Assembly: GCA_910575615.1 (NCBI GenBank)
Contig: CAJTEX010000006.1
Span: 62,001-126,000, forward strand
Length of the DNA: 64,000 nt
Source: Bacteroidales bacterium
GTDB lineage: Bacteria; Bacteroidota; Bacteroidia; Bacteroidales; Muribaculaceae
Direction of reading: 5' to 3'
The translations under genes were made by a program, and so were the position numbers. Positions 47,001-54,332 of the stretch are shown here, in pieces (within the stretch, counting starts at the first letter, position 1; each line of letters opens with the position of its first letter). The notes under the pieces are model-generated. The model searched no databases. It saw nothing but the letters and a program-made list of their open reading frames with translations, and was not told the origin of the DNA.

Positions 47001-47782
47001 TGGCTTACCGCCGCGACGGCAAGACAGGGGTGCGCGCCGCCATTATCCGTGAGAAGGGTGTCAACGGCGACCGCGAGATGGCTTACTCGCTTTATCTCGC
47101 CGGTTTCGACGTGAAGGATGTGCATATGACCGACCTCATGAGTGGCCGCGAGACCCTCGAGGATGTCAACATGATAGTATTCTGCGGCGGATTCTCCAAC
47201 TCCGACGTGCTTGGCTCGGCCAAGGGCTGGGCTTCGGGATTCCTTTGGAACGACACCGCGAAGGCTACGCTCAAGAAGTTCTATGACCGCGAGGACACCC
47301 TTTCGCTGGGTATCTGCAATGGTTGCCAGCTGATGGTTGAGCTTGGCCTGATTCCTTCGGCAGGCAAGGGGCGTCCGACGATGGAGCACAATGTCAGCCA
47401 CAAGTTTGAGTCGCAGTTCCTCGGCCTGACCATTCCGAAAAACAACTCGGTGATGCTCGGTTCTCTCTCCGGTATGAAGCTGGGTATCTGGGTGGCCCAC
47501 GGCGAGGGCCGTTTCAACCTCCCCGGTTCGCTGAAGGATTACAATATCGCGGCGAAATACAACTACTCCGCATATCCTGCCAATCCCAACGGCAGCCGTG
47601 GAGCCGTGGCAGCGATAGCTTCGCCTGACGGTCGCCATCTGGCTATGATGCCTCACCTCGAGAGGGCTATCTTCCCCTGGCAGTGTGGTTTCTATCCTTA
47701 CAGTCGCCGCAACAATGAGGTGACTCCCTGGATTGACGCTTTTGTCAATGCCCGTAAGTGGGTCGAGGAGAAGATTCGCTGA
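44075..47782 (+). CDS. purL: Phosphoribosylformylglycinamidine synthase (large type)
   Basis: A 1,235-residue cytosolic enzyme converting FGAR, glutamine and ATP to FGAM in de novo purine synthesis. The order is N-terminal PurS-like region, linker, two AIRS-like halves and a C-terminal class I glutamine amidotransferase. Motifs: FSQVNSEHCRHKIFNG, KAETHNFPTTVEPFNGAATG, GGAVSSVETGQ, SIHDHGAGGHLNALSE and AMHDVSAGGLVTAMLEM. The glutaminase has the nucleophile in LGICNGCQLMVELG and the HGEGRF segment. Length fits the single-chain large PurL. It ends at a strong terminator. Confidence 0.97.
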   Translation: MVQFFKKGQTTFFAVETDHKLSPAETEKLAWAFSGAKALSATSVKGRFVGPRREMITPWSTNAVEITQNMGLSGISRIEQFERVAEGEEPVYDRMLSRLYDGLNSKVFAVDRKPDPIVRIDDIHEYNLREGLALSPDEEAYLESLASKLGRPLTDSEVFGFSQVNSEHCRHKIFNGTFVIDGQEKPMSLFKLIKKTSQENPNGLVSAYKDNVAFLEGPKVDQFYPVNPDRPDYFEVKDVKTVISLKAETHNFPTTVEPFNGAATGTGGEIRDRLGGGKASLPIAGTAVYMTSYPRLSPEHRWELMMNPRVWLYQTPAEILIKASNGASDFGNKFGQPLICGSLLTFEHEENDRKYAYDKVIMLAGGVGYAAKKDAIKGTPVAGEKVVVMGGDNYRIGMGGGAVSSVETGQYDNSIELNAVQRANPEMQKRVANVIRALAESDSNPVVSIHDHGAGGHLNALSELVEATGGRIDIDALPVGDPTLSAKEIVGNESQERMGLVIKAEDIPYVERVAQRERAPMYVVGETTGDDRFVFSDSKGVKPIDLEMADMFGNSPKTVMTDSTVDMVYQEPEYDAANLLQYVEDVLSLEAVACKDWLTNKVDRSVTGKVARQQCQGELQLPLSDCGVVALDYTGKSGIATSIGHTPQVALADSAKGSVMAVAEALTNIVGAQLDKGLKSVSLSANWMWPCKNAGEDAALYKAVEACSDFACALGINIPTGKDSLSMTQKYGEDKVFAPGTVIISAAGQTGDVRRTVSPVLKNKKNTLLYYIDFSSDALRLGGSAFAQALNRIGSDAPTVKDPARFAAAFDAVQKLVKGRKLLAMHDVSAGGLVTAMLEMLFANTTGGLEFTTAGFLQNGETDLVKILFAENPAVLVQFEESKKDSVEKILTDAGVKHFLVGKPSDERVLLVEHYGEERLLGIDHLRDRWFEPSYLLDRIQSGTDCAALRFENYKKQPLRYAIPAAFDGSLASRGLAYRRDGKTGVRAAIIREKGVNGDREMAYSLYLAGFDVKDVHMTDLMSGRETLEDVNMIVFCGGFSNSDVLGSAKGWASGFLWNDTAKATLKKFYDREDTLSLGICNGCQLMVELGLIPSAGKGRPTMEHNVSHKFESQFLGLTIPKNNSVMLGSLSGMKLGIWVAHGEGRFNLPGSLKDYNIAAKYNYSAYPANPNGSRGAVAAIASPDGRHLAMMPHLERAIFPWQCGFYPYSRRNNEVTPWIDAFVNARKWVEEKIR

Positions 47783-47843
47783 TTCCTTTTGTGGATTTCT
47801 CAGAGGGGGTGCTGATTGGATTCTCCTCTGGACTGTATAAGGG

Positions 47844-47903
47844 TCGCTTCGCGATGTTTTGCCGGAAATTGAATTCCGGTGGAAATCGCGAAGCGATTTT
47901 TTT
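47844..47903 (+). terminator. Terminator of purL
   Basis: TCGCTTCGCGAT (47844-47855) and ATCGCGAAGCGA (47885-47896) are perfect complements with an inner CCGGAA/TTCCGG stem and a run of seven T (47897-47903). The same arm sequence recurs in the facing terminator at 48523-48574. Confidence 0.85.
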
Positions 47904-47940
47904 CTTCTCTTCTCTTCTGATTATTGGAGTTTTGTTTCCG

Positions 47941-47963
47941 TTCTTTTGGCAGGCCCAAAAGAA
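47941..47963. repeat. Short inverted repeat
   Basis: TTCTTTTGG (47941-47949) and CCAAAAGAA (47955-47963), a 9-bp perfect hairpin directly before the large palindromic element. Confidence 0.7.
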
Positions 47964-47975
47964 CCAAAAGGCCAA

Positions 47976-48109
47976 GGGCGCGTGAAAATCTATGGGAGGT
48001 GATCTGGTGGCTCCACGCGGCGCGCCGGGAACTCGCCCTGCGGGCTCAGACACCCCGGCGCTTTGCCGCGCTCCCGCCACCGTCACCTCCCGATTTTCAC
48101 AATGCGCCC
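47976..48109. repeat. Large imperfect palindromic element (134 bp)
   Basis: Nested complementary blocks: GGGCGC-GTGAAAATC (47976-47990) with GATTTTCAC (48092-48100) and GCGCCC (48104-48109); GGGAGGTGA (47994-48002) with TCACCTCCC (48083-48091); GGTGG with CCACC; GCGGC with GCCGC; GCGCCGGG (48022-48029) with CCCGGCGC (48054-48061). The loop carries its own GCCC/GGGC pair. It resembles dispersed palindromic intergenic repeats (REP/BIME-like). Confidence 0.75.
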
Positions 48110-48111
48110 GC

Positions 48112-48226
48112 CATCCGGACACTTGCCATCCGGGTCTATGTCATCCTGGTTAATGCCATCCGGACACATATCATCTAAGCCATCTGGGTATATCACATCT
48201 GGATTTATGTTATCGGGATATTCTTA
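48112..48226. repeat. Degenerate 15-bp tandem repeat array
   Basis: Eight units aligned on CATC/TATC: starts at 48112, 48127, 48142, 48157, 48172 (short, 9 bp), 48181, 48196 and 48211, with consensus near CATCYGGRTMTATGT. A further unit, TATCGGGATGTTCTTA, occurs at 48457-48472 beyond the mobile element. Units are imperfect and unspaced, so this is a minisatellite, not a CRISPR. Confidence 0.75.
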
Positions 48227-48446
48227 TATTGCTGTCCGGTAAAAAAAGACAAAATCATATATTCTCTACAAATATAATAAGTTACACCTGTTTTACGAAA
48301 AAGGGCTTGTCATTTGAGGCGATGTGAAATTGGTAGCATTAAGCATCAAAAAGCCCTTAAAAGACATCTATACGAGTCTGTTTCATGCTGTATGAGATAA
48401 AAATAGTCCATTTCCTATCATGTCAAAGTTTTACCGGACAGCAATA
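48227..48446. mobile_element. 220-bp MITE-like element with 18-bp terminal inverted repeats and 9-bp target duplication
   Basis: The left end TATTGCTGTCCGGTAAAA (48227-48244) and right end TTTTACCGGACAGCAATA (48429-48446) are perfect inverted repeats. They are flanked immediately by the direct repeat ATATTCTTA (48218-48226 and 48447-48455), the hallmark of transposition. The interior is AT-rich, has an inner AAGGGCTT/AAGCCCTT pair (48301-48308, 48351-48358) and no transposase gene, so it would need a transposase supplied in trans. Confidence 0.85.
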
Positions 48447-48522
48447 ATATTCTTACTATCGGGATGTTCTTAAGGGTATGTCAGGGCGGTTGGAGGTTGG
48501 AGAGGGGTGGGGTGAAAAAAGA

Positions 48523-48574
48523 ATCGCTTCGCGATGTCTGGCCTGGTTTGGGTAGGCTGACGTCGCGAAGCGAT
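48523..48574 (-). terminator. Terminator of the giant T9SS protein gene
   Basis: ATCGCTTCGCGA (48523-48534) and TCGCGAAGCGAT (48563-48574) are perfect complements. On the minus strand the hairpin is followed by TCTTTTTTC. Confidence 0.8.
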
Positions 48575-48594
48575 GTTATGTGGGGGATGGGAGT

Positions 48595-51500
48595 TTACTT
48601 GGCGATGTATTTGTAGGCGGTGCCGTCAGAGGCGCGGACGATGTAGAGTGTGCCGCGGTTTGACTTCATCAGCTTGAGGGCGTTGGCGGTGGTGGCGCCG
48701 GTGAGCAGGGTGTGGCCTTCAAGGTCGTAGACGCTCACGTTGTCGCCCCAGAGGGTTGCCTCGGTTGAAATCTCGCCGATGCCTGACTGGGTGGCTGCGT
48801 TGACCAGGATGTCGGCGCGGGCGTCAGAGCCGGAGAGGAGGGTGACGATGGCGGTGTGTTCCTGTACCTCGTCTGATGCGAAGTCAAGGGTGAACTGGCC
48901 GCCCTCGGCGGGAAGCTCGGCGGTGGAGAGGGTGAAGTTGGCCGCGTGGGTGCCTCCCAAGGAGAGTTTGATGGGCTCGGTCAGGTTGTGGCCCTCGATG
49001 CTGATGGCCTCTGATGTGGTCACATTGCCGGTGGAGGCGGTCATCTGCAGGATCTGGTGGCTAGAGCGGATGAAAGGCATGTCGGTGCGGCCCCAGGAGA
49101 AGTCGTCGATGAAATACTGCGCGGAGCTTTCCTTGCCGCGGAGCGACTGGAAGACAAACGCGATGTAGAACTCGTCGGGAAGGTTCCACGAGTCAGCGTC
49201 GAGGACATAGCGTGCCCACTGGTCGTTCTCGTCGGGGGTGCAGGGGAGGCCGAGGCCGTCGATGCCAGACACCGTGACGTTTTCAGGATTGGTGTCGGCC
49301 TCGAGCGCGTCGATGACAGCCACCATGAGGTAGTCGTTCATGCCCTCGGTCATCATGCGTCCCATCACGTTGAAGCAGAGCAGACGCTCCTGGGCGTTCT
49401 TGAAGTCGAGACGCGGAGACAGCAGCATAGCAATCATCTCGGTGTTCTCGGTGGCCTGGCTGTCGTAGGCTACCACCTTGGCGGCCTTGTTGCCATCCTC
49501 GAGGGTGGCGCTCCACCATGCGCGCTGGCCTTCATATGCCACATTCTTCCAGCCGTCGAGGCTGATGGGCTTGTTGTCGGCGGTTGCGGTTGAGAAATCG
49601 GTGGCATACTGTGTCAGCGCTGGGCCTTCGAAAGTCAGCTCGTCGCCCTCTTTCTCCTGTGGTGCGGGGCCGGCAGAGGTCGAGCCCTTGACGGTGAGAG
49701 TGGCATCTTCGGCCATCGGGGTCGAGAATGTGATTACGGCAGTGTGGTCACCCTCCTGCTGGGGGCGGAATGTGATTTTGAGGTCGTAAGTGCCCTCCTT
49801 CATCATCGAGCCTGAGCTGATGATGAATCCGGTGCCTTCGACCTTGACTGTGCCGTAGTCGAGTCCGTTGGCCACAGTGTATTTCACGGTCTGCTCCTGG
49901 GTCTCGCCCACGGCAGCCACGAAGTCAGTCAGCCCGGCAGCATCGACCGAGACCGTCGGGGGATTGGCCGGGTCGTAAGCCTTGGCGCGGAGCATTGCCC
50001 CGTAGTTGAGTTCGGCGGGAGTTGTCTCGAAGTTGATACGAGCCTCATGCGAGCCGGTCGCGGTGGGGGTGTATGTCACCTTGACCTGGTAGATGCCTGT
50101 GCCGGCGGGGATTTCCTCGCGGTCGGCTGAGAACATGGTGGCGTTCTTGCCTCCGAACCATATGGTGATCGGATTGCTCAGGGCCGTGGCCTTTACTGTG
50201 AACAGTCCGAATTCAACCGGCTTGTTGATTTCCTGGTAGACCGAAGCGTCGGCGAGGGTCTCGAAGGAAACCTCCATCTCGGGAGCGGCCGTTGCCACAT
50301 CGGCCTGTCCGCGGGTGGTGATGATGACAGCTCCCTTTGAGGTTGAGATTCCGGTCACAGAGGAGAGGAACCCTGGCATCTGTGTGCCAATGAGGTCAGT
50401 GGCGTGGAAGGTGCGCACACGGCCCGATGATGTGGTGCCGTTGATGGTCTGCGATGCAGCCGCGCCGGTTGTCGACCATGTGGTGTTGTCGTTGGCATCG
50501 AGGGTGACATCGGTCAGGGTGACCAGGCGGTAGAGGTATTCCTCCTTGCTGGCGTTGATTTCGGCGATGGTTGCCTCTACGGGGGGCACTTCATTGCCCG
50601 AGGACACCACTGTGCCGATTTCGGTCTGGAAATAAGTCGGCTGGAAGCATGGGCCTGCGGCATCGTCAATGCGCCAGAGGATGAGGTCTTTCACCTTGTC
50701 GCCGGCCTTGAAGTCGCATTCGCCGGCGAACTCGGCGTAGCTTATGCGAATCGCGCCGGTCATGTCCTGCACATATATGTCTTTGGTGATTTCATTGACA
50801 TAGCTAACCTTGGCCATGGAGCCGGTGTAGCGGTATACCTCGTATGTCTCGTTCTCCACGAGATTCAGCGCCGCGAAGCTGATTTTGTCGGTAACCGGCA
50901 TCACATAGGCCGACAGCGCGATGTTGACATCTTCCGCGCCCTCGGAGGATATGGTCAGCGAGGAGTCGAGGATGTCGGCTCCGGCTTTGAATGTCAGCGA
51001 GACCTCCTTGCCCCCTTCGGCCATCGCCTCCTCGGCGGAGATGGTGGCGGGAGAGACGGTGACAGCCGGGTCGGCGCAAGTCAGGGTAAGGGGACCGGTG
51101 AGGTTCTCACCCTTGACGGTGATGCTCTTGGTGACGGAGCTTCCTTGGAAGATTGCCATACCGTCGGCGAAGTCGATGGATGTCGGCGAGGCGGTGATGG
51201 TTGCTGCGTTTATGTTGCCGCCTCCATTGTTGAAGAGGCTTGCCCAGTCGGTAGAGACGCGTATCGCGTCAATCACAGCCTGGGGAGGATTGATGGATGT
51301 GGTGAAATGCTGGTATATGCGTATGCCCTGCATGCCGTATGTGGCCGAGACATCGGCGGTTTCTTTCGCCTGACTGACGACGGGGGCCGGTATTGTGCCG
51401 TCGGTCGGCGGGTCTATCCAGAGTTTGAACGCGTCATTCTTGGTGCCGTCGACAAACTCATATGACATTACGGCGAGGTAAGTCTGTCCGATTTCATATT

Positions 51501-52035
51501 CGCCAGCATCGACCGAAGTGGTCGCCGCGCTGTTCTTGCTGGCCATAATCTTGAACTTGGAGTCATCCGATCCTTTCTTGAGGAATATGCGGCCATGTTG
51601 GGACAGGTTGGTGTTGTATTCCACATATCCATTCTTGTTTGCTCCGGCGAAGCTAATGAAGAAGGGAGTGCCTTTCTCGGGAGCGGCCTCCACCTTGAAA
51701 AGGAAAGACGCGTAGACAGTGCCTGACACCACACGGGTCTCCGTGGCCTTCAGGGCGAATCCCTGGGCTTGGGTTCTGTCCTCAGGAGTAATCTGCACGG
51801 CGAGTCCGGTTGCTTCATCCTGGTAGCCAGGATAGGTCAGGGGTTTGTTTACAAGGTCGATGGTCTCGGTGATGGTGTTGGCCGTGGCCTGTAGCCAGTC
51901 GCCTTTGCCATAAATCGAGCCTGCTTCATACTCGAAGTTCTCAGTTTTAAGCAATTCTGCTTGTATATCCGGGGGGGTAAACAGACCTCCGAATCCTAAA
52001 CAGAGCAGCATGTAGGGTTTAAGGTTGATGTTCAT
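48595..52035 (-). CDS. Giant secreted multi-domain protein with T9SS sorting domain
   Basis: A 1,146-residue exported protein starting MNINLKPYMLLCLGFGGLFT. An N-terminal LamG/concanavalin-like module (about 30-260; ENFEYEAGSIYGKGDWLQ) is followed by Ig-like repeats (ITVKGENLTGPLTLTCADPA, ISIEGHNLTEPIKLSLGG). A DUF5689-like OB-fold region (about 400-470; VNEITKDIYVQDMTGAIRI) and a choice-of-anchor J jelly roll near 850-1,000 (LSPRLDFKNAQERLLCFNVMG) come next. The C-terminus (NVSVYDLEGHTLLTGA...GTLYIVRASDGTAYKYIAK) is a type A T9SS sorting domain. The function is unknown; surface binding or nuclease-associated roles are guesses. Confidence 0.85.
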   Translation of the reverse strand: MNINLKPYMLLCLGFGGLFTPPDIQAELLKTENFEYEAGSIYGKGDWLQATANTITETIDLVNKPLTYPGYQDEATGLAVQITPEDRTQAQGFALKATETRVVSGTVYASFLFKVEAAPEKGTPFFISFAGANKNGYVEYNTNLSQHGRIFLKKGSDDSKFKIMASKNSAATTSVDAGEYEIGQTYLAVMSYEFVDGTKNDAFKLWIDPPTDGTIPAPVVSQAKETADVSATYGMQGIRIYQHFTTSINPPQAVIDAIRVSTDWASLFNNGGGNINAATITASPTSIDFADGMAIFQGSSVTKSITVKGENLTGPLTLTCADPAVTVSPATISAEEAMAEGGKEVSLTFKAGADILDSSLTISSEGAEDVNIALSAYVMPVTDKISFAALNLVENETYEVYRYTGSMAKVSYVNEITKDIYVQDMTGAIRISYAEFAGECDFKAGDKVKDLILWRIDDAAGPCFQPTYFQTEIGTVVSSGNEVPPVEATIAEINASKEEYLYRLVTLTDVTLDANDNTTWSTTGAAASQTINGTTSSGRVRTFHATDLIGTQMPGFLSSVTGISTSKGAVIITTRGQADVATAAPEMEVSFETLADASVYQEINKPVEFGLFTVKATALSNPITIWFGGKNATMFSADREEIPAGTGIYQVKVTYTPTATGSHEARINFETTPAELNYGAMLRAKAYDPANPPTVSVDAAGLTDFVAAVGETQEQTVKYTVANGLDYGTVKVEGTGFIISSGSMMKEGTYDLKITFRPQQEGDHTAVITFSTPMAEDATLTVKGSTSAGPAPQEKEGDELTFEGPALTQYATDFSTATADNKPISLDGWKNVAYEGQRAWWSATLEDGNKAAKVVAYDSQATENTEMIAMLLSPRLDFKNAQERLLCFNVMGRMMTEGMNDYLMVAVIDALEADTNPENVTVSGIDGLGLPCTPDENDQWARYVLDADSWNLPDEFYIAFVFQSLRGKESSAQYFIDDFSWGRTDMPFIRSSHQILQMTASTGNVTTSEAISIEGHNLTEPIKLSLGGTHAANFTLSTAELPAEGGQFTLDFASDEVQEHTAIVTLLSGSDARADILVNAATQSGIGEISTEATLWGDNVSVYDLEGHTLLTGATTANALKLMKSNRGTLYIVRASDGTAYKYIAK

Positions 52036-52067
52036 AGTTGATTGGTTTGATATATGTTGTTTTGCTT

Positions 52068-52098
52068 CAAAGATAAAGGTTTGGAAATATTTTGCAAA
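52068..52098 (-). promoter_or_regulatory. Promoter of the giant T9SS protein gene
   Basis: On the minus strand TTTG (52098-52095), a 19-nt spacer, TATCTTTG (52075-52068). The leader is about 28 nt. Confidence 0.75.
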
Positions 52099-52250
52099 GA
52101 GATTTAACCGACCGGTGGTTTCTTTTAGTATTTTTTAAGAAAAGATGTGGCGAAAATCACAGTGAACTTGACATTTTCCAGTGTAGCTATGTATCAAATA
52201 CGAGTTTGTTAAAAAATGCGTATTATGCTGAGCATCTGTGAAAAATTATC

Positions 52251-52258
52251 TATCTTTG
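52251..52258 (+). promoter_or_regulatory. -7 element of the etfBA-acd operon
   Basis: TATCTTTG matches TAnnTTTG; no good -33 TTTG is visible at the usual distance. The leader (about 52265-52401) can fold: AGCCG/CGGCT flanked by GGGG/CCCC (52280-52311) and AGCGT/ACGCT (52324-52348). Confidence 0.55.
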
Positions 52259-52401
52259 CAGGCGACCAACGATGTTGAGGGGGAAGCCGGGGCTCCGACC
52301 GCGGCTGCCCCTGTTTTGCGTTGAGCGTCCGTCAAGAGGCTTAACGCTATGATTATGACACAGTTGTACATAGATAATAAATCAATTTAAAATAGAGATT
52401 C

Positions 52402-53277
52402 ATGAGTTTAAACATCATTGTTCTTGCCAAGCAGGTGCCCGACACCCGCAACGTGGGAAAAGATGCCATGAAAGAAGACGGCACCATCAACCGCGCAGCG
52501 TTGCCCGCCATCTTCAACCCCGAGGACCTCAACGCCCTTGAGCAGGCCCTGCGCCTGAAGGACGCAAATCCCGGTTCGACCATCACAATGCTCACAATGG
52601 GTCTGCCCCGCGCGGCTGAGGTTGTGCGTGAAGGCATCTTCCGCGGCGCCGACAACGGCATCGTGCTGACCGACCGCCTGCTCGGTGGCGCCGACACCCT
52701 GGCCACATCCTACTCCCTGGCCCAGGCCGTGAGGAAAATCGGAAACTACGATATCGTGCTTTGCGGCCGCCAGGCCATCGACGGCGACACCGCCCAGGTA
52801 GGCCCCCAGATTGCCGAGAAGCTCGGAATCCCCCAGGTGACCTATGCCGAGGAGATTCTCGACCTCAAGGATGGAAAGGTGACAGTGAAACGCCGCCTGG
52901 AATCAGGAGTGGAGACCGTCAAGGCCCCCCTTCCCTGCGTGGTGACCGTCAACGGGTCGGCTGCCGAATGCCGTCCGCGCAACGCCAAGCGTGTGATGCA
53001 ATACAAAAACGCCGCCTCCCCCTCCGAGAAAGCCAAGCTCGATGATGCCAAGAAGGCGATACTCGAGAAGCGTCCGTCGCTCGACATGATCCAGGAATGG
53101 GGCGCGTCATTCGTGGAGGCCGATCCCGAGCAGATCGGCATGGCCGGCTCCCCCACAAAGGTGAAAGCCATCGAGAACGTAGTCTTCACCGCCAAGCAGA
53201 GCCTGTCGCTGGAGAACAACGACGAGCAGATCGAACAGCTCGTCAAGGAACTCATCGCCAACCACACCATCGGCTAA
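52402..53277 (+). CDS. etfB: Electron transfer flavoprotein subunit beta
   Basis: A 291-residue cytosolic subunit. MSLNIIVLAKQVPDTRNV, DLNALEQALRLKDANPGS and VLCGRQAIDGDTAQVGPQIAEKLG are family motifs; the last is the ADP/AMP-binding segment of EtfB. It pairs with EtfA to carry electrons from the acyl-CoA dehydrogenase encoded two genes downstream. First gene of a three-gene operon. Confidence 0.96.
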   Translation: MSLNIIVLAKQVPDTRNVGKDAMKEDGTINRAALPAIFNPEDLNALEQALRLKDANPGSTITMLTMGLPRAAEVVREGIFRGADNGIVLTDRLLGGADTLATSYSLAQAVRKIGNYDIVLCGRQAIDGDTAQVGPQIAEKLGIPQVTYAEEILDLKDGKVTVKRRLESGVETVKAPLPCVVTVNGSAAECRPRNAKRVMQYKNAASPSEKAKLDDAKKAILEKRPSLDMIQEWGASFVEADPEQIGMAGSPTKVKAIENVVFTAKQSLSLENNDEQIEQLVKELIANHTIG

Positions 53278-53300
53278 TCCCTTAAAACGTACATCCAACA

Positions 53301-54332
53301 ATGCAGAAAGATAAGAACAACCTCATCGTCTATTGCGAATATGAGGACGGCAAGGTGGCCGATGTCAGCCTGGAACTCCTGACCAAGGGTCGCCAGCTCG
53401 CCACCGAACTCGGCGTGAAGCTCGAGGCCATCGTCATCGGCGACAAGCTCTCAGGTGTCGAGAAGCAGCTCTTACCCTACGGTGTAGACGTGGTCTACAA
53501 AGTCGAGGACAAGCGTCTCTACCCCTACACCTCCAACCCCCACGCCGCCGTGCTGATCAACCTCTTCAAGGAAATCGAGCCGCAAATCTGCCTGATGGGC
53601 GCCACCTGCATCGGTCGTGACCTCGGTCCCCGCGTCAGCTCCTGCCTCCACAGCGGCCTGACCGCCGACTGCACCTCGCTGGTAATCGGCGACCACAAAG
53701 ACCCCAAGACCGGCAAGGAGTACCAGAACCTCCTCTACCAGATCCGTCCGGCCTTCGGCGGCAACATCGTCGCTACCATCGTCAACCCCGACTGCCGTCC
53801 GCAGATGGCCACCGTGCGCGAGGGTGTGATGAAGAAAGAGGTCTTCGACCCCAACCACAAGGGCGATGTAGTCAAGCTCGACGCAAAGAAATATGTCAAG
53901 GATGAGGATTTCGTGGTTGAAATCATCGACCGTCATATCGAGAAATCGAAAATCAACATCAAGAACGCCCCCATCATCGTCGCCGGAGGTTACGGCATCG
54001 GCTCTAAGGAGGGCTTCGACATGCTCCACGAGCTCGCGTCAGTGCTTGGCGCTGAGGTCGGCGCGACCCGCGCGGCTGTCGACGCTGGTTTCACCGAGCA
54101 TGCCCGCCAGGTTGGCCAGACCGGTGTCACCGTCCGTCCGAAGCTTTACATCGCCTGCGGCATCTCAGGCCAGATCCAGCACATCGCCGGTATGCAGGAC
54201 AGCTCCATCATCATTTCCATCAACAACGACCCCAACGCCCCGATCAACACCATCGCCGACTATGTCATCACGGGCAACTATGAGGAGGTCGTTCCGAAAC
54301 TCATCAAGTATTACAAGAAAAACTCGAAGTAA
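53301..54332 (+). CDS. etfA: Electron transfer flavoprotein subunit alpha
   Basis: A 343-residue subunit. The C-terminal FAD-binding domain is clear: GGYGIGSKEGFDMLHELASVL, VGATRAAVDAGFTEHARQVGQTG, PKLYIACGISGQIQHIAGM and IISINNDPNAPINTIADY. It lacks an N-terminal ferredoxin domain. It lies 23 bp after etfB, and its stop overlaps the next ATG by 1 bp (TAATG), so translation is coupled to the dehydrogenase. Confidence 0.97.
   Translation: MQKDKNNLIVYCEYEDGKVADVSLELLTKGRQLATELGVKLEAIVIGDKLSGVEKQLLPYGVDVVYKVEDKRLYPYTSNPHAAVLINLFKEIEPQICLMGATCIGRDLGPRVSSCLHSGLTADCTSLVIGDHKDPKTGKEYQNLLYQIRPAFGGNIVATIVNPDCRPQMATVREGVMKKEVFDPNHKGDVVKLDAKKYVKDEDFVVEIIDRHIEKSKINIKNAPIIVAGGYGIGSKEGFDMLHELASVLGAEVGATRAAVDAGFTEHARQVGQTGVTVRPKLYIACGISGQIQHIAGMQDSSIIISINNDPNAPINTIADYVITGNYEEVVPKLIKYYKKNSK

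Noticed and set aside
46118-47656. 512-codon open frame antisense to purL
   Set aside because: It mirrors the codon periodicity of the GC-rich purL gene, has no recognisable domain and no start-site support.
47924-48178. 84-codon open frame with Arg-rich product downstream of purL
   Set aside because: It lies entirely on the large palindromic element and the 15-bp array; the arginine-rich product is explained by the repeats.
48112-48226. Possible CRISPR array
   Set aside because: Units are 15 bp, directly adjacent and imperfect, with no spacers and no cas genes nearby.
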